Positions 46,610-55,884 of a stretch of 64,000 nucleotides of DNA are shown piece after piece (the first letter of the stretch is position 1; the number at the start of each line of letters is the position of its first letter). The notes beneath the pieces are model-generated. The model did no database searches and was not told where the DNA came from. It saw nothing but the letters and a program-made list of their open reading frames with translations. A program made the translations under genes and the position numbers. The DNA is from Tsuneonella amylolytica (GTDB taxonomy: Bacteria; Pseudomonadota; Alphaproteobacteria; Sphingomonadales; Sphingomonadaceae): NCBI RefSeq assembly GCF_003626915.1, contig NZ_CP032570.1:2355001-2419000 (forward strand). Reading direction: 5' to 3'.

Positions 46610-47811
46610 TCGGCCGAGACGGCTTCGGTGGAGGAAGCGGCGGGCTCTTCCTCGATCCGCGTCATCTTGAGCCGGCCTTTCTCGACCCCGAAGCCGAGCC
46701 GCCCCTCGACCAGTTCGAGCGCGTCCTTGCCGAACACCTCGTAGCGCCAGCCCTGCAAGACCGGCAGGTCGCGGGCTCCGGCGGCCAGCGCTTCCATTTC
46801 GTCGCTGCGGGTGAGCAGGCGGGCAGCGACGTCGATCTCGCGGGCGCGGATTTTCAGCAGCAGCTTGAGGAGGTCGGCCACCAGCGCGCCTTCCTTGCCC
46901 AGCGGCGCGCCGCGCTTGGGCTTGTCGGGCATTTCGTCGGTGGGCAGCGGCTCGGCCTTTTCGAGGACTTTCATCAGCCGCTTGCCGATGTCGTTGTCCT
47001 TCCACGCCGCGCTGAGCCCGCGGACCTTCACGAGGTCGCCCTGCGCCTTGGGCGGGTGGCTGGCGAGATCGGCCAGCGTCTCGTCGCGCATGATGCGGCC
47101 GCGCGGGATGTTCTTGTGCTGGGCTTCGCCCTCGCGCCACGCCGCGAGCGCCTTGAGGCGGCCGAGTACCGTGGCATTGCGGCTGGGCGCGCGGATGCGC
47201 TGCCACGCCTCGTCGGCGTTGTTGGCGTAGTTCGCGGGATCCGCGAGCTTCTCCATCTCGGCATCGAGCCACACGCCGCGGCCGGTCTTGAAGAGTTTCT
47301 TCAGCAGCTTGGGGAAGATCGCCGAAAGGTGCGTGACGTCGCCGATCGCGTATTCGATCTGGCGGTCGGTCAGCGGGCGGCGGCTCCAGTCGGTGAAGCG
47401 CGCACCCTTGTCGACGGTGAAGCCCAGCCAGCTTTCGACGAGGTTGGCATAGCCGATCTGTTCGGACTGGCTGACTGCCATCATCGCGATCTGCGTGTCG
47501 AAGATGGGGTGCGGGGTCTTGCCGGTGAAGTTGTAGACGATTTCCACGTCCTGCCCGCCGGCATGGAAGACCTTCAGCACATCCTCGTTGTCGCACAGGA
47601 GATCCCACAGCGCGGTGAGGTCGATGCCGTCGGCCAGCGGGTCGATCGCCGCGGCCTCTTCCGTATTGGCGATCTGCACCAGGCACAGTTCGGGCCAATA
47701 GGTGTTCTCGCGCATGAATTCGGTGTCGACGGTGACGAAATCGCTGGTGGCGAGTCGTCCGCACAGGTCTTCGAGCGCGGCGGTCGTGGTGATCAGATCG
47801 TGTATCTTCAT
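46606..47811 (-). CDS. rnd: Ribonuclease D
   Basis: RNase D (401 aa) trims the 3' ends of tRNAs and other structured RNAs. The DEDD exonuclease motifs are visible: VTVDTEFMRENTYWP near the N-terminus, the FHAGGQDVEIVYNF segment, and YAIGDVTHL for the last acidic residues. An HRDC domain follows (RIMRDETLADLA), then a second helical region. It is the first gene of the rnd-oxyR pair. Confidence 0.94.
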   Translation of the reverse strand: MKIHDLITTTAALEDLCGRLATSDFVTVDTEFMRENTYWPELCLVQIANTEEAAAIDPLADGIDLTALWDLLCDNEDVLKVFHAGGQDVEIVYNFTGKTPHPIFDTQIAMMAVSQSEQIGYANLVESWLGFTVDKGARFTDWSRRPLTDRQIEYAIGDVTHLSAIFPKLLKKLFKTGRGVWLDAEMEKLADPANYANNADEAWQRIRAPSRNATVLGRLKALAAWREGEAQHKNIPRGRIMRDETLADLASHPPKAQGDLVKVRGLSAAWKDNDIGKRLMKVLEKAEPLPTDEMPDKPKRGAPLGKEGALVADLLKLLLKIRAREIDVAARLLTRSDEMEALAAGARDLPVLQGWRYEVFGKDALELVEGRLGFGVEKGRLKMTRIEEEPAASSTEAVSAE

Positions 47812-47967
47812 CGTTCTTTTCTCTGGTCGGGCGGAGTACCGCCCCCGAGACCGCTGCTCGGCTTGACAAAGCCGGAGCGTTCCCCTGTTAGCGCGCGCTG
47901 TTTTTGCCTAAGGGCCAGCGCGCGACGCGCCCCTAGCGCCTTAGCCCCGAAATTGGAAAGATTTTAG

Positions 47968-49833
47968 ATGCACGCCTATCGTACCCACAACTGCGGCGCC
48001 CTTACGAAGGATGCCGTCGGCGAGACCGTCCGTTTGTCGGGGTGGGTGCACAACAAGCGCGACCACGGCGGCGTGCTGTTCGTCGACTTGCGCGACCATT
48101 ACGGCATCACGCAGGTGGTGGCAGACAGCGACAGCCCCGCGCTGCCGGTGCTCGAGAAACTGCGGCTGGAATCGGTCGTGACGATCGACGGCTCGGTAAA
48201 GGCGCGTGCCAATGCTGCGGTAAACCCCAACCTGCCGACTGGCGAGATCGAGATCTTCGCCCGCGATGTCACCGTGCAGAGCCGGGCCGACGACTTGCCG
48301 CTGATCGTCAACAGCGCGGAGGATTATCCCGAGGAGACGCGGCTGAAATACCGCTTCGTCGACCTCAGGCGCGAGCGGGTGCACGCCAACATCGTGCTTC
48401 GTTCGAACGTGATCGCCTCGCTGCGCCGCCGGATGATCGAGCGGGGCTTCACCGAGTTCCAGACCCCGATCCTCGGCGCGTCGAGCCCCGAAGGCGCACG
48501 CGACTACCTCGTGCCCAGCCGCCTCCACCCGGGCCGGTTCTACGCGCTTCCGCAGGCGCCGCAGATGTTCAAGCAGCTGCTGATGGTTGCGGGCTTCGAC
48601 CGCTATTTCCAGATCGCGCCCTGCTTCCGCGACGAGGACCTGCGCGCCGACCGCAGCCCCGAATTCTACCAGCTCGACTTCGAGATGAGCTTCGTCACGC
48701 AAGACGACGTCTTCAACGCGATCGAACCGGTGCTGGCCGGCGTGTTCGAGGAATTCGCGAACGGTAAGGCGGTGACGCCCGCCGGCAGCTTCCCGCGCAT
48801 TCCCTACCGCGAGGCGATGCTGAAGTACGGCAGCGACAAGCCCGACCTGCGCAACCCGCTGATCATCGCCGACGTTTCGGACCACTTCGCGAGTTCCGGC
48901 TTCGGCCTGTTCGAGAAGATCGTCGGCACCGGCGGCGTGGTCCGCGCGATCCCCGCGCCCGCGACCGCCGACAAGAGCCGCAAGTTCTTCGACGAGATGA
49001 ACGATTGGGCCCGCCGCGAGGGGTACGCGGGCCTCGGCTACGTCACCCGAAAGGGCGGCGAGTTCGGCGGCCCAATCGCCAAGAACCACGGGACCGAGGG
49101 CATGGAGAAGCTCTACGCCGAACTGGGCCTGGGCGAAGACGACGGCCTGTTCTTCGCCGCGGGCAAGGAAAAGGACGCGGCCAAGCTCGCCGGTGCCGCG
49201 CGCACCCGTGTGGGTGAACTGCTCGATCTCATTCCCGACGACCGTTTCGACTTCTGCTGGATCGTCGACTTCCCGATGTACGAATACGACGAGGACGCGA
49301 AGAAGGTCGACTTCAGCCACAACCCGTTCTCGATGCCGCAGGGCGAGATGGAGGCGCTGGAAACCAAGGACCCGCTCGACATCCTCGCCTGGCAGTACGA
49401 CATCGTGTGCAACGGCTACGAACTGTCGTCGGGCGCGATCCGGAACCACAAGCCCGAGATCATGTACAAGGCGTTCGAGATCGCCGGCTATTCGAAGGAC
49501 GATGTCGACGCGAACTTCTCGGGCATGATCGAGGCGTTCAAGCTCGGCGCCCCGCCGCACGGCGGCTCGGCGCCCGGCATCGACCGCATCGTCATGCTGC
49601 TGGCCGACGAGCCCAACATTCGCGAGGTCATCGCATTCCCGCTGAACCAACGGGCGCAGGACCTGATGATGGGCGCGCCGAGCGTGGTGTCGAACAGACA
49701 GCTGCGCGACGTGCACGTCCAGCTCGACGCCAAGGCGCGCGAAGCGGCGACGGCGGCTCCGGCGGGCGAGGCGACCGACATGAACTCCACCGCCACCGAC
49801 CGCGACGAAACGCCGCAGGGCGAGGGCACCTGA
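47968..49833 (+). CDS. aspS: Aspartate--tRNA(Asp/Asn) ligase
   Basis: AspRS (621 aa) charges tRNA-Asp and, in non-discriminating forms, tRNA-Asn. It has an OB-fold anticodon domain ([14 protein letters not shown]), the class II motifs ([18 protein letters not shown] and GSAPGIDR) and a GAD insertion. The HNKRDHGG loop carries the histidine found in non-discriminating enzymes such as that of Pseudomonas. A Glu/Ala/Thr-rich tail of about 35 residues ends the protein. It is divergent from rnd. Confidence 0.95.
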   Translation: MHAYRTHNCGALTKDAVGETVRLSGWVHNKRDHGGVLFVDLRDHYGITQVVADSDSPALPVLEKLRLESVVTIDGSVKARANAAVNPNLPTGEIEIFARDVTVQSRADDLPLIVNSAEDYPEETRLKYRFVDLRRERVHANIVLRSNVIASLRRRMIERGFTEFQTPILGASSPEGARDYLVPSRLHPGRFYALPQAPQMFKQLLMVAGFDRYFQIAPCFRDEDLRADRSPEFYQLDFEMSFVTQDDVFNAIEPVLAGVFEEFANGKAVTPAGSFPRIPYREAMLKYGSDKPDLRNPLIIADVSDHFASSGFGLFEKIVGTGGVVRAIPAPATADKSRKFFDEMNDWARREGYAGLGYVTRKGGEFGGPIAKNHGTEGMEKLYAELGLGEDDGLFFAAGKEKDAAKLAGAARTRVGELLDLIPDDRFDFCWIVDFPMYEYDEDAKKVDFSHNPFSMPQGEMEALETKDPLDILAWQYDIVCNGYELSSGAIRNHKPEIMYKAFEIAGYSKDDVDANFSGMIEAFKLGAPPHGGSAPGIDRIVMLLADEPNIREVIAFPLNQRAQDLMMGAPSVVSNRQLRDVHVQLDAKAREAATAAPAGEATDMNSTATDRDETPQGEGT

Positions 49834-49929
49834 TCCGTCCCGGACCGCAACGCCGGGCACTTGCGCTCCCCATCGCCGTTCATTAGGGCGACAGGCAACC
49901 AACCACTCCCCACGGAAGAGGGCACTTTT

Positions 49930-50166
49930 ATGAGCGATACCGCCGAACGCGTGCAGAAGATCGTCGTCGAGCATCTCGGCGTCGAGGCCGACAAGGTCAC
50001 CCAGGAAGCCAGCTTCATCGACGATCTGGGCGCCGACAGCCTCGACATCGTCGAGCTGGTCATGGCCTTCGAGGAAGAATTCGGTGTTGAGATTCCCGAC
50101 GACGCGGCCGAGAAGATCAGCACCGTCGGCGACGCGACCAAGTACATCGAAGAGCACAAGGGCTGA
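49930..50166 (+). CDS. acpP: Acyl carrier protein
   Basis: AcpP (78 aa) carries fatty acyl chains on a phosphopantetheine attached to S37 in the [10 protein letters not shown] motif. It is acidic, with the usual four helices and the [13 protein letters not shown] segment. ATG 49930 follows GGAAGAGGG. fabF follows after 98 nt, separated by a hairpin. Confidence 0.97.
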   Translation: MSDTAERVQKIVVEHLGVEADKVTQEASFIDDLGADSLDIVELVMAFEEEFGVEIPDDAAEKISTVGDATKYIEEHKG

Positions 50167-50211
50167 TTGCCCATCCCGCCGTGCTCGCCTGACGGCAGTC
50201 GGCGGGGCAGG

Positions 50212-50246
50212 AACAGGCTCGACCCCTCGCGGGGTTCGGGCCTGTT
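50212..50246 (+). terminator. Hairpin between acpP and fabF (possible attenuating terminator)
   Basis: AACAGGC (50212-50218) pairs with GCCTGTT (50240-50246), and CCCC pairs with GGGG inside around a TCGC loop. GCGTTT follows, so the T run is weak. Such a hairpin would let acpP be expressed more than fabF. Confidence 0.5.
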
Positions 50247-50264
50247 GCGTTTACGGAGAGAAGC

Positions 50265-51524
50265 ATGCGCCGAGTGGTCGTAACCGGACTGGGCCTCGTC
50301 ACCCCGCTGGGTGCCGATGTCGAAACCACGTGGGACAACCTGATCGCGGGCAAGAGCGGGATCGGTCCGATCACCCGCTTCGACGTCAGCGACCAGAAGG
50401 CCAGGATCGCCGGCGAGGTGAAGCCGGCCGACCACGAATGGGGCTTCGATCCCAACAAGCGCGTCGACCACAAGGTCCAGCGCCAGGTCGACCCGTTCAT
50501 CGTATATGCGATCGACGCCGCCGGCCAGGCGATCGAGGACGCGGGTCTCGAGGACATGTCCGACGAGATGAAGGAGCGCGCGGGCGTATCGATCGGTTCG
50601 GGCATCGGCGGCCTGCCGGGCATCGAAAGCGAATCGCTGGTGCTGGCCGAAAAGGGCCCGGGCCGCGTATCCCCGCACTTCGTCCACGGGCGGCTCATCA
50701 ACCTCACCAGCGGGCAGGTCTCGATCAAGTACGGCCTCATGGGCCCCAACCACTCGGTCGTGACCGCGTGCAGCACAGGCGCGCACTCGATCGGCGACGC
50801 GGCGCGCATGATCAAGGACGACGACGCCGACATCATGCTGGCCGGCGGGGCGGAATCGACGATCAATCCCATCGGCATCGCCGGCTTCGCGCAGGCGAAG
50901 GCGCTCAACATGAGCATGAACGACGATCCGACCCGCGCCAGCCGCCCCTACGACAAGGGCCGCGACGGCTTCGTCATGGGAGAGGGTGCGGGCGTGATGG
51001 TGCTGGAGGAATACGAGCACGCCAAGGCGCGCGGCGCGAAGATCTACGCCGAAGTGGTCGGTTACGGCCTGTCGGGCGATGCCTACCACGTCACCGCCCC
51101 CCATCCCGAAGGGAAGGGCGCAGAGCTTGCCATGAAGATGGCGCTGCGCAAGGCCGGGATGGGACCGGGCGACATCGACTACGTCAATGCGCACGGCACC
51201 AGCACGATGGCCGACACGATCGAACTGGGCGCGGTGAAGCGCGTGCTGGGCGACGACCTGGCGGGTGCCTCAATGTCGTCGACCAAGAGCGCGATTGGAC
51301 ACCTGCTCGGCGGCGCCGGCGCGGTCGAGGCGATCTTCTGCGTGCTGGCGATCCGCGACCAGGTCGTGCCGCCGACGCTCAACCTCGACGACCCGGACGA
51401 GGGTACCGAGGGCGTCGATCTGGTGCCGCACCACGCGAAGAAGCGCGAGGTCGAGGCGGCGCTGTCCAACAGCTTCGGTTTCGGCGGCACCAACGCGAGC
51501 GTGATCTTCAAGAAGGTCGACTGA
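50265..51524 (+). CDS. fabF: 3-oxoacyl-ACP synthase II
   Basis: FabF (419 aa) elongates acyl-ACP by condensation with malonyl-ACP. The Cys-His-His triad is intact: C169 in VVTACSTGAHS, H310 in NAHGTST and H346 in SAIGHLLGGAG. The C-terminal NSFGFGGTNAS glycine-rich motif is present. It lies in the common acpP-fabF-mltG order. Confidence 0.97.
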   Translation: MRRVVVTGLGLVTPLGADVETTWDNLIAGKSGIGPITRFDVSDQKARIAGEVKPADHEWGFDPNKRVDHKVQRQVDPFIVYAIDAAGQAIEDAGLEDMSDEMKERAGVSIGSGIGGLPGIESESLVLAEKGPGRVSPHFVHGRLINLTSGQVSIKYGLMGPNHSVVTACSTGAHSIGDAARMIKDDDADIMLAGGAESTINPIGIAGFAQAKALNMSMNDDPTRASRPYDKGRDGFVMGEGAGVMVLEEYEHAKARGAKIYAEVVGYGLSGDAYHVTAPHPEGKGAELAMKMALRKAGMGPGDIDYVNAHGTSTMADTIELGAVKRVLGDDLAGASMSSTKSAIGHLLGGAGAVEAIFCVLAIRDQVVPPTLNLDDPDEGTEGVDLVPHHAKKREVEAALSNSFGFGGTNASVIFKKVD

Positions 51525-51525
51525 G

Positions 51526-52488
51526 GTGAAACGCCTCGTCATCGCGGGGGCAATCGTGGCCGCGCTTGCGCTCGGCTGGTTCGCGTACGGATGGTACGGC
51601 TCGTCTTCCGTCGAGAAGCCGACTGCTTTCACGGTGCCCGACGGGGCGACGCTGACCTCGGTCGCGGGCAAGCTGGAAGAAGACGGGCTGATCGGTTCGA
51701 AGAGCGGGTTCCTGCTGCGCGCCAAGATCCTCGGCAGCGGCGACCCGGTGCAGAAGGGCGAGTTCGAGATACCTGCCGGCGCCAGCGCGGCGACGATCCT
51801 CGACACCCTGCAGCACGGCATGACCATCCGCCGGTTCGTCACCGTGCCCGAAGGGCTGCCGTCGATCATGGTCTACGAACGGTTGATGGCCGAACCGCTG
51901 CTGACCGGTCCGATCCCGGTGCCGGAAGAAGGCACGGTTCTGCCCGACACCTACGACTTCGAGCGCGGCGAACCGCGCGTGCGTGTGCTCGCGCGGATGC
52001 AGGCGGCGATGAAAAGCTACCTCGCCGAGGCGTGGTCGAAGCGCAAACCCGGCATAGCGGTCTCGACCCCGCAGGAGACGGTGACCCTGGCTTCCATCGT
52101 GGAGAAGGAAACCGGCGTCGCCAGCGAGCGGCGCATGGTCGCCGGGCTTTATTCCAACCGCGTCAAGCAGGGGATGCCGCTGCAGGCCGACCCCACGATC
52201 ATTTACCCCATTACCAAGGGCAAGCCGCTGGGCCGCCGCATCCGCCAGTCGGAGATCGCCGCGGTCAACGGGTACAACACCTACACCATGAGCGGCCTGC
52301 CCAACGGGCCGATCACGAACCCGGGCCGCGAAAGTATCGCGGCGGTGCTGGATCCGGCGCCGACGCAGGCACTGTACATGGTGGCGAACGGCAAGGGCGG
52401 GCACGTGTTCGGCAACACGCTGGCCGAGCACAACGAGAACGTGCGCAAGTGGTTCGAGATCAGGCGCGCCCGCGGAGAGCTCGACTGA
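51526..52488 (+). CDS. mltG: Endolytic murein transglycosylase MltG
   Basis: MltG (320 aa) cleaves nascent glycan strands at the inner membrane and ends peptidoglycan polymerisation. One N-terminal membrane helix (LVIAGAIVAALALGWFAY) precedes LysM-like and catalytic domains. The catalytic glutamate is in ASIVEKETG near 189-197, and GLPNGPITNPG is the family's substrate loop. GTG at 51526 starts two bases after the fabF stop. Its location beside fabF is widely conserved. Confidence 0.95.
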   Translation: MKRLVIAGAIVAALALGWFAYGWYGSSSVEKPTAFTVPDGATLTSVAGKLEEDGLIGSKSGFLLRAKILGSGDPVQKGEFEIPAGASAATILDTLQHGMTIRRFVTVPEGLPSIMVYERLMAEPLLTGPIPVPEEGTVLPDTYDFERGEPRVRVLARMQAAMKSYLAEAWSKRKPGIAVSTPQETVTLASIVEKETGVASERRMVAGLYSNRVKQGMPLQADPTIIYPITKGKPLGRRIRQSEIAAVNGYNTYTMSGLPNGPITNPGRESIAAVLDPAPTQALYMVANGKGGHVFGNTLAEHNENVRKWFEIRRARGELD

Positions 52489-52496
52489 CCGGCGGC

Positions 52497-53006
52497 ATGG
52501 ACCACGCCGCGCCCCTGATTGTCACGGCGGAACTGCCCGAGGCCATCCAGTCCCGCGCCGACCAGCTTCGCACCGCGCATTTCCCGCCGGACCGAAACCA
52601 CCTCAGGGCGCACGTCACCCTGTTCCACGCCCTGCCGCCGAGCGCCGAGGCCGAAGTGCGCGATGCGCTCGCCGCCGAAGCGCGGGCGAAGCCGGTCCCC
52701 GCCCGGCTCGACAGCGTGATGAACCTGGGGCGGGGGACGGCGTTCAGGATCGAGAGCCCACAGATGCTCGCCTTGCGCGAGCGGCTGGCGGACCGGTTCC
52801 ACGGGCTGCTCACCCCTCAGGACGAGCACAAGCCGCGGTTGCACGTGACCGTCCAGAACAAGGTCGCTCCGTCGGAGGCCAAGGCGCTGCAGCAGCATCT
52901 TGCCGCCGGGTTCCAGTCGCGCGATTTCGCCTTCGCGGGCCTCGCCTTGCATTACTATCGCGGCGGACCGTGGGAGACGGTCAAGCGCTGGTCATTCCGC
53001 GGTTGA
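52497..53006 (+). CDS. 2'-5' RNA ligase family (2H phosphoesterase) protein
   Basis: This 169-aa protein has the two HxT motifs of the 2H phosphoesterase superfamily: HVTLF (in RAHVTLFHAL) and HVTVQ (in RLHVTVQNK). The final strand ends in ALHYYRGGPWETVKRWSF. Family members hydrolyse cyclic or 2'-5' phosphodiesters. The substrate is unknown. ATG 52497 is 8 nt past the mltG stop. Confidence 0.87.
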   Translation: MDHAAPLIVTAELPEAIQSRADQLRTAHFPPDRNHLRAHVTLFHALPPSAEAEVRDALAAEARAKPVPARLDSVMNLGRGTAFRIESPQMLALRERLADRFHGLLTPQDEHKPRLHVTVQNKVAPSEAKALQQHLAAGFQSRDFAFAGLALHYYRGGPWETVKRWSFRG

Positions 53007-53058
53007 CCGGCGGGAAAGCCCGACCTAAAGGCGCGCCCTGCCCGGAAGGGTGAGGACT

Positions 53059-53135
53059 GGCGGAGTAGCTCAGCCGGTTAGAGCAGCGGAATCATAATCC
53101 GCGTGTCGGGGGTTCGAGTCCCTCCTCCGCTACCA
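53059..53135 (+). tRNA. tRNA-Met (CAT), elongator
   Basis: The acceptor stem GGCGGAG (53059-53065) pairs with CTCCGCT (53125-53131) with a G-T pair at the end. A73 and an encoded CCA follow. The anticodon loop ATCATAA gives CAT. The absence of the initiator features (C1 mismatch, GGG/CCC anticodon stem) makes it the elongator type. Confidence 0.95.
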
Positions 53136-53144
53136 GTCCTTCTT

Positions 53145-53945
53145 TCACCGATCCCCGAATTTCGGCGCGCGTCTGCCGAGAAACGCATCGACCGCCTCGA
53201 CATGGTCGGCGGTGTGATGGCTCAGCGCCTGGTAGGCCGCGGCCATTTCCAGGTGCGTCGGTAGTTTTTGGTCCATGCCTTCGCGCATCAGGCGCTTGGC
53301 CATGCGGGTCGCGTGACCGGGGTTGGCGGCGATGGAGCGGGCGATCTCCTGCGCGCGGGGCAGCACCTCGCTTGCCGGCACGACATCGCCGGTGAGGCCG
53401 TAGCGCATCGCGGTGGCCGCATCGATCGTCTCTCCGGTCAGCGTCATGCGGCTGGCATTCGACAGTCCGACCACCCGCGGCAGCAGCCACGCGCCGCCCC
53501 CGCCTGGGATGATGCCGAGCTTGACGTAGCTTTCGGCCACGACCGCGTCGTCCGCCATCACCCGCACGTCGCACATCAGCGTGATGTCGAAGCCGAGCCC
53601 GATGGCGTGCCCATTGATGGCCGCCACGACCGGCACCTCCAGTTCCCACAATGTCTTGCCGATGGTCTGCACCGTTGTGCGATAGTGGGTGCGCTGATCG
53701 AACGGAGTGCCCGCGAAAAGGCCGGTCTTCTCCTTCATCGACTTGACGTTGCCACCCGAACAGAACGACTTGCCCGCGCCGGTCAGCACCATCGCCCGCA
53801 CGCTGCGGTCGCGCGCCAGCCGCTCACCCAGCGCGACGAACTCGGCGCTCTGTTCGGGATCGGTGATCGCGTTGCGATCCTCGGGGCGGTTCATGGTGAC
53901 GGTCAACACCGCGCCGTCTTGTTCGATGGTCAGGAAATCGGCCAA
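53145..53945 (-). CDS. Enoyl-CoA hydratase/isomerase family protein
   Basis: This 266-aa crotonase-fold enzyme has the oxyanion-hole segments FCSGGNVKSM and AAINGHAIGLGFDITLMCDVR. The residues at the first catalytic Glu position (GFD) and near the second (KLGIIPGGGGAWLLPRVVG) differ from classical hydratase; Asp replaces one Glu. The activity may therefore be hydratase-like or another crotonase reaction. It starts the acyl-CoA catabolism island and ends close to tRNA-Met. Confidence 0.9.
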   Translation of the reverse strand: MADFLTIEQDGAVLTVTMNRPEDRNAITDPEQSAEFVALGERLARDRSVRAMVLTGAGKSFCSGGNVKSMKEKTGLFAGTPFDQRTHYRTTVQTIGKTLWELEVPVVAAINGHAIGLGFDITLMCDVRVMADDAVVAESYVKLGIIPGGGGAWLLPRVVGLSNASRMTLTGETIDAATAMRYGLTGDVVPASEVLPRAQEIARSIAANPGHATRMAKRLMREGMDQKLPTHLEMAAAYQALSHHTADHVEAVDAFLGRRAPKFGDR

Positions 53946-54013
53946 GTCTGCTCTCCTCTGCCCGCGACGCTAGGGGGCTGGCGCACGCGCTGGCAACGGG
54001 TATTGTCGCCGCC

Positions 54014-55165
54014 GTGTTCGCCAGCTTCACCTTCGCGCGCATTCCCGCCGACTACGAGGACTTGCGGGCGACCGCGCGGCGGCTGGCGAAGGAGGCGGTG
54101 GCCGACCGGCCGATGGACGTGTGCGCGCGTTCGTGGTCGGGATACGATGCCGAGTTCAGTCGTAAACTCGGCGCGGCGGGCCTGCTCGGGCTCACCCTGC
54201 CGAAGGAATACGGCGGCGGCGGGATGGGGCCGTTCGCGCGGTTCGTGGTGGTCGAGGAATTGCTGGCGGCGGGCGCGCCGGTGGCGGCGCACTGGATCGC
54301 CGACCGGCAGAGCGCGCCGCTGATCCTCAACTTCGGCACAGAGGCGCAGCGGCACGCGTATATCCCGGCGATCTGCCGCGGCGAATCGCTGTTCGCGATC
54401 GGGATGAGCGAGCCGGGCTCGGGCTCCGATCTCGCTTCGGTGCGCACCCGCGCCGAACGCCGCGGAGACGGCTGGCGTCTCAACGGCCAGAAAATATGGA
54501 CCAGCGGCGCGATGCATGCCGACCGCATGATCGCGTTGGTCCGCACGTCGGGCAGTGCGGAGGACCGGCATCGCGGGCTCTCGCAAGTGATCGTCGACCT
54601 GCATGCCCCGGGCGTCACCGTGCGCCCGATCAAGGACTTGGCGGGGGACGCGCATTTTGCCGAAGTGTTCTTCGACGACGTCGCGCTGCCGTCCGATGCG
54701 CTGGTGGGCGAGGAGGGTCAGGGGTGGCAGCAGGTCACCGCCGAACTCGCTTTCGAACGCAGCGGGCCGGAGCGGATATACTCCAGCGTCGTGCTGCTGG
54801 ACGGCTGGCTGGCTCACCTGCGCAGCACCGGGCGCGCGGACGCGGCGACGACTGCGCTGGTCGGCGGGATGATCGCCCGGCTGGCCACGTTGCGCGCTAT
54901 GTCGATCGCCTGCACCGCGCTGCTGGAGGCGGGGGAGAGCCCGGTGGTCGAGGCCTCAATCGTCAAGGACCTCGGCACTGCGTTCGAACAGGACTTGCCC
55001 CTTGCGATCGCCGACAATCTCGCCTCGCATCGGGACGAGCCGGTGTCGGACGAACTGAGGCGCACGCTCGAATACGTCACGCTCGTCGCGCCGAGTTTCT
55101 CGCTGCGCGGCGGCGCGCGGGAAATCCTGCGCGGAATCATCGCGCGCGGGTTGGGGCTACGGTGA
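54014..55165 (+). CDS. Acyl-CoA dehydrogenase, large subunit of a split pair
   Basis: This 383-aa FAD enzyme contains all three acyl-CoA dehydrogenase domains. The FAD-loop motif MSEPGSGSDL is at 131-140, and WRLNGQKIWTSGAMHAD follows. The C-terminal helical domain is divergent: the usual RxxFGxPI segment is missing (the matching region reads DAATTALVGGM). The next gene, overlapping by one base, supplies that segment. The pair resembles the heteromeric FadE enzymes of steroid side-chain breakdown. GTG at 54014 is the start. Confidence 0.88.
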   Translation: MFASFTFARIPADYEDLRATARRLAKEAVADRPMDVCARSWSGYDAEFSRKLGAAGLLGLTLPKEYGGGGMGPFARFVVVEELLAAGAPVAAHWIADRQSAPLILNFGTEAQRHAYIPAICRGESLFAIGMSEPGSGSDLASVRTRAERRGDGWRLNGQKIWTSGAMHADRMIALVRTSGSAEDRHRGLSQVIVDLHAPGVTVRPIKDLAGDAHFAEVFFDDVALPSDALVGEEGQGWQQVTAELAFERSGPERIYSSVVLLDGWLAHLRSTGRADAATTALVGGMIARLATLRAMSIACTALLEAGESPVVEASIVKDLGTAFEQDLPLAIADNLASHRDEPVSDELRRTLEYVTLVAPSFSLRGGAREILRGIIARGLGLR

Positions 55166-55884
55166 TGGACCGGTCGGAACTTGCCCAACCGTTCGAGCGG
55201 ATGATCGCCGGCCTTTTCCCGCCGGGACGCGTGCGCGAAGGCAATGGCTGGGACGCCGAGCGGCGGGAGATCGAGGCGTCTGGTTTCCTCGACCTGCTCG
55301 CCGGTGACGATGCGCTGGCCTTCGACCACGCGGTGCCCTTGTTTATCGTACTCGGCCGCCATGCCGCGCCGCTCGGTATCGGGCGCGAGATGATCGCGCG
55401 GGGCGGGCTGGGCGATGGGGCCGAGGCGATTCTGCTCGCCGCCGCGATCGCCGGGGCGGGGGAGCGGGTGCTGGAAATGGCGGTTGCCTACGCCAACGAC
55501 CGCGTGCAGTTCGGCAAGCCGATCGGCAAGCAGCAGGCGGTGCAGCAGAACCTGGCGCTGATGGCCGAACACGTCGTCGCGGTGCGGCTGGCGGCCGAGC
55601 TGGCGGCGGCGGACTTTCCGGACGGCGGCGCGATGAAGGCGGCGGTGGCCAAGGCGACCGCGTCCGAACTCGCCCCGCGCATCGCCAGTGCCGCCCACGC
55701 GGTATGCGGCGCGATGGGCATCGGGATGGAGCACGATCTCCAGCTGTTTACCCGCCGCCTGCACCAGTGGCGGGCGGAGGCGGGGTCGGAAACGCTGCAC
55801 TCTCGCGCGCTCGGCATCGCGGTGCTGGCGGATGATCGCAGCGCGGTCGACTGGGTACGGGCCGAGGTATTCCGCGAGGCTTAG
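55165..55884 (+). CDS. Acyl-CoA dehydrogenase-like small subunit
   Basis: This 239-aa protein matches mostly the C-terminal half of acyl-CoA dehydrogenases. The DRVQFGKPIGKQQAVQQNLA segment, which contacts FAD, is intact. The N-terminal domain is reduced to about 85 residues and lacks the middle beta domain. It is translationally coupled to the larger gene (TGATG). An alpha2beta2 enzyme, with FAD held at the subunit interface, is inferred. It converges on the next dehydrogenase with a 4-nt overlap of stops. Confidence 0.85.
   Translation: MDRSELAQPFERMIAGLFPPGRVREGNGWDAERREIEASGFLDLLAGDDALAFDHAVPLFIVLGRHAAPLGIGREMIARGGLGDGAEAILLAAAIAGAGERVLEMAVAYANDRVQFGKPIGKQQAVQQNLALMAEHVVAVRLAAELAAADFPDGGAMKAAVAKATASELAPRIASAAHAVCGAMGIGMEHDLQLFTRRLHQWRAEAGSETLHSRALGIAVLADDRSAVDWVRAEVFREA

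Noticed and set aside
47941-50157. Long minus-strand reading frame of about 740 codons
   Set aside because: It mirrors aspS and acpP on the other strand and shows no domain. It is a codon-bias shadow.
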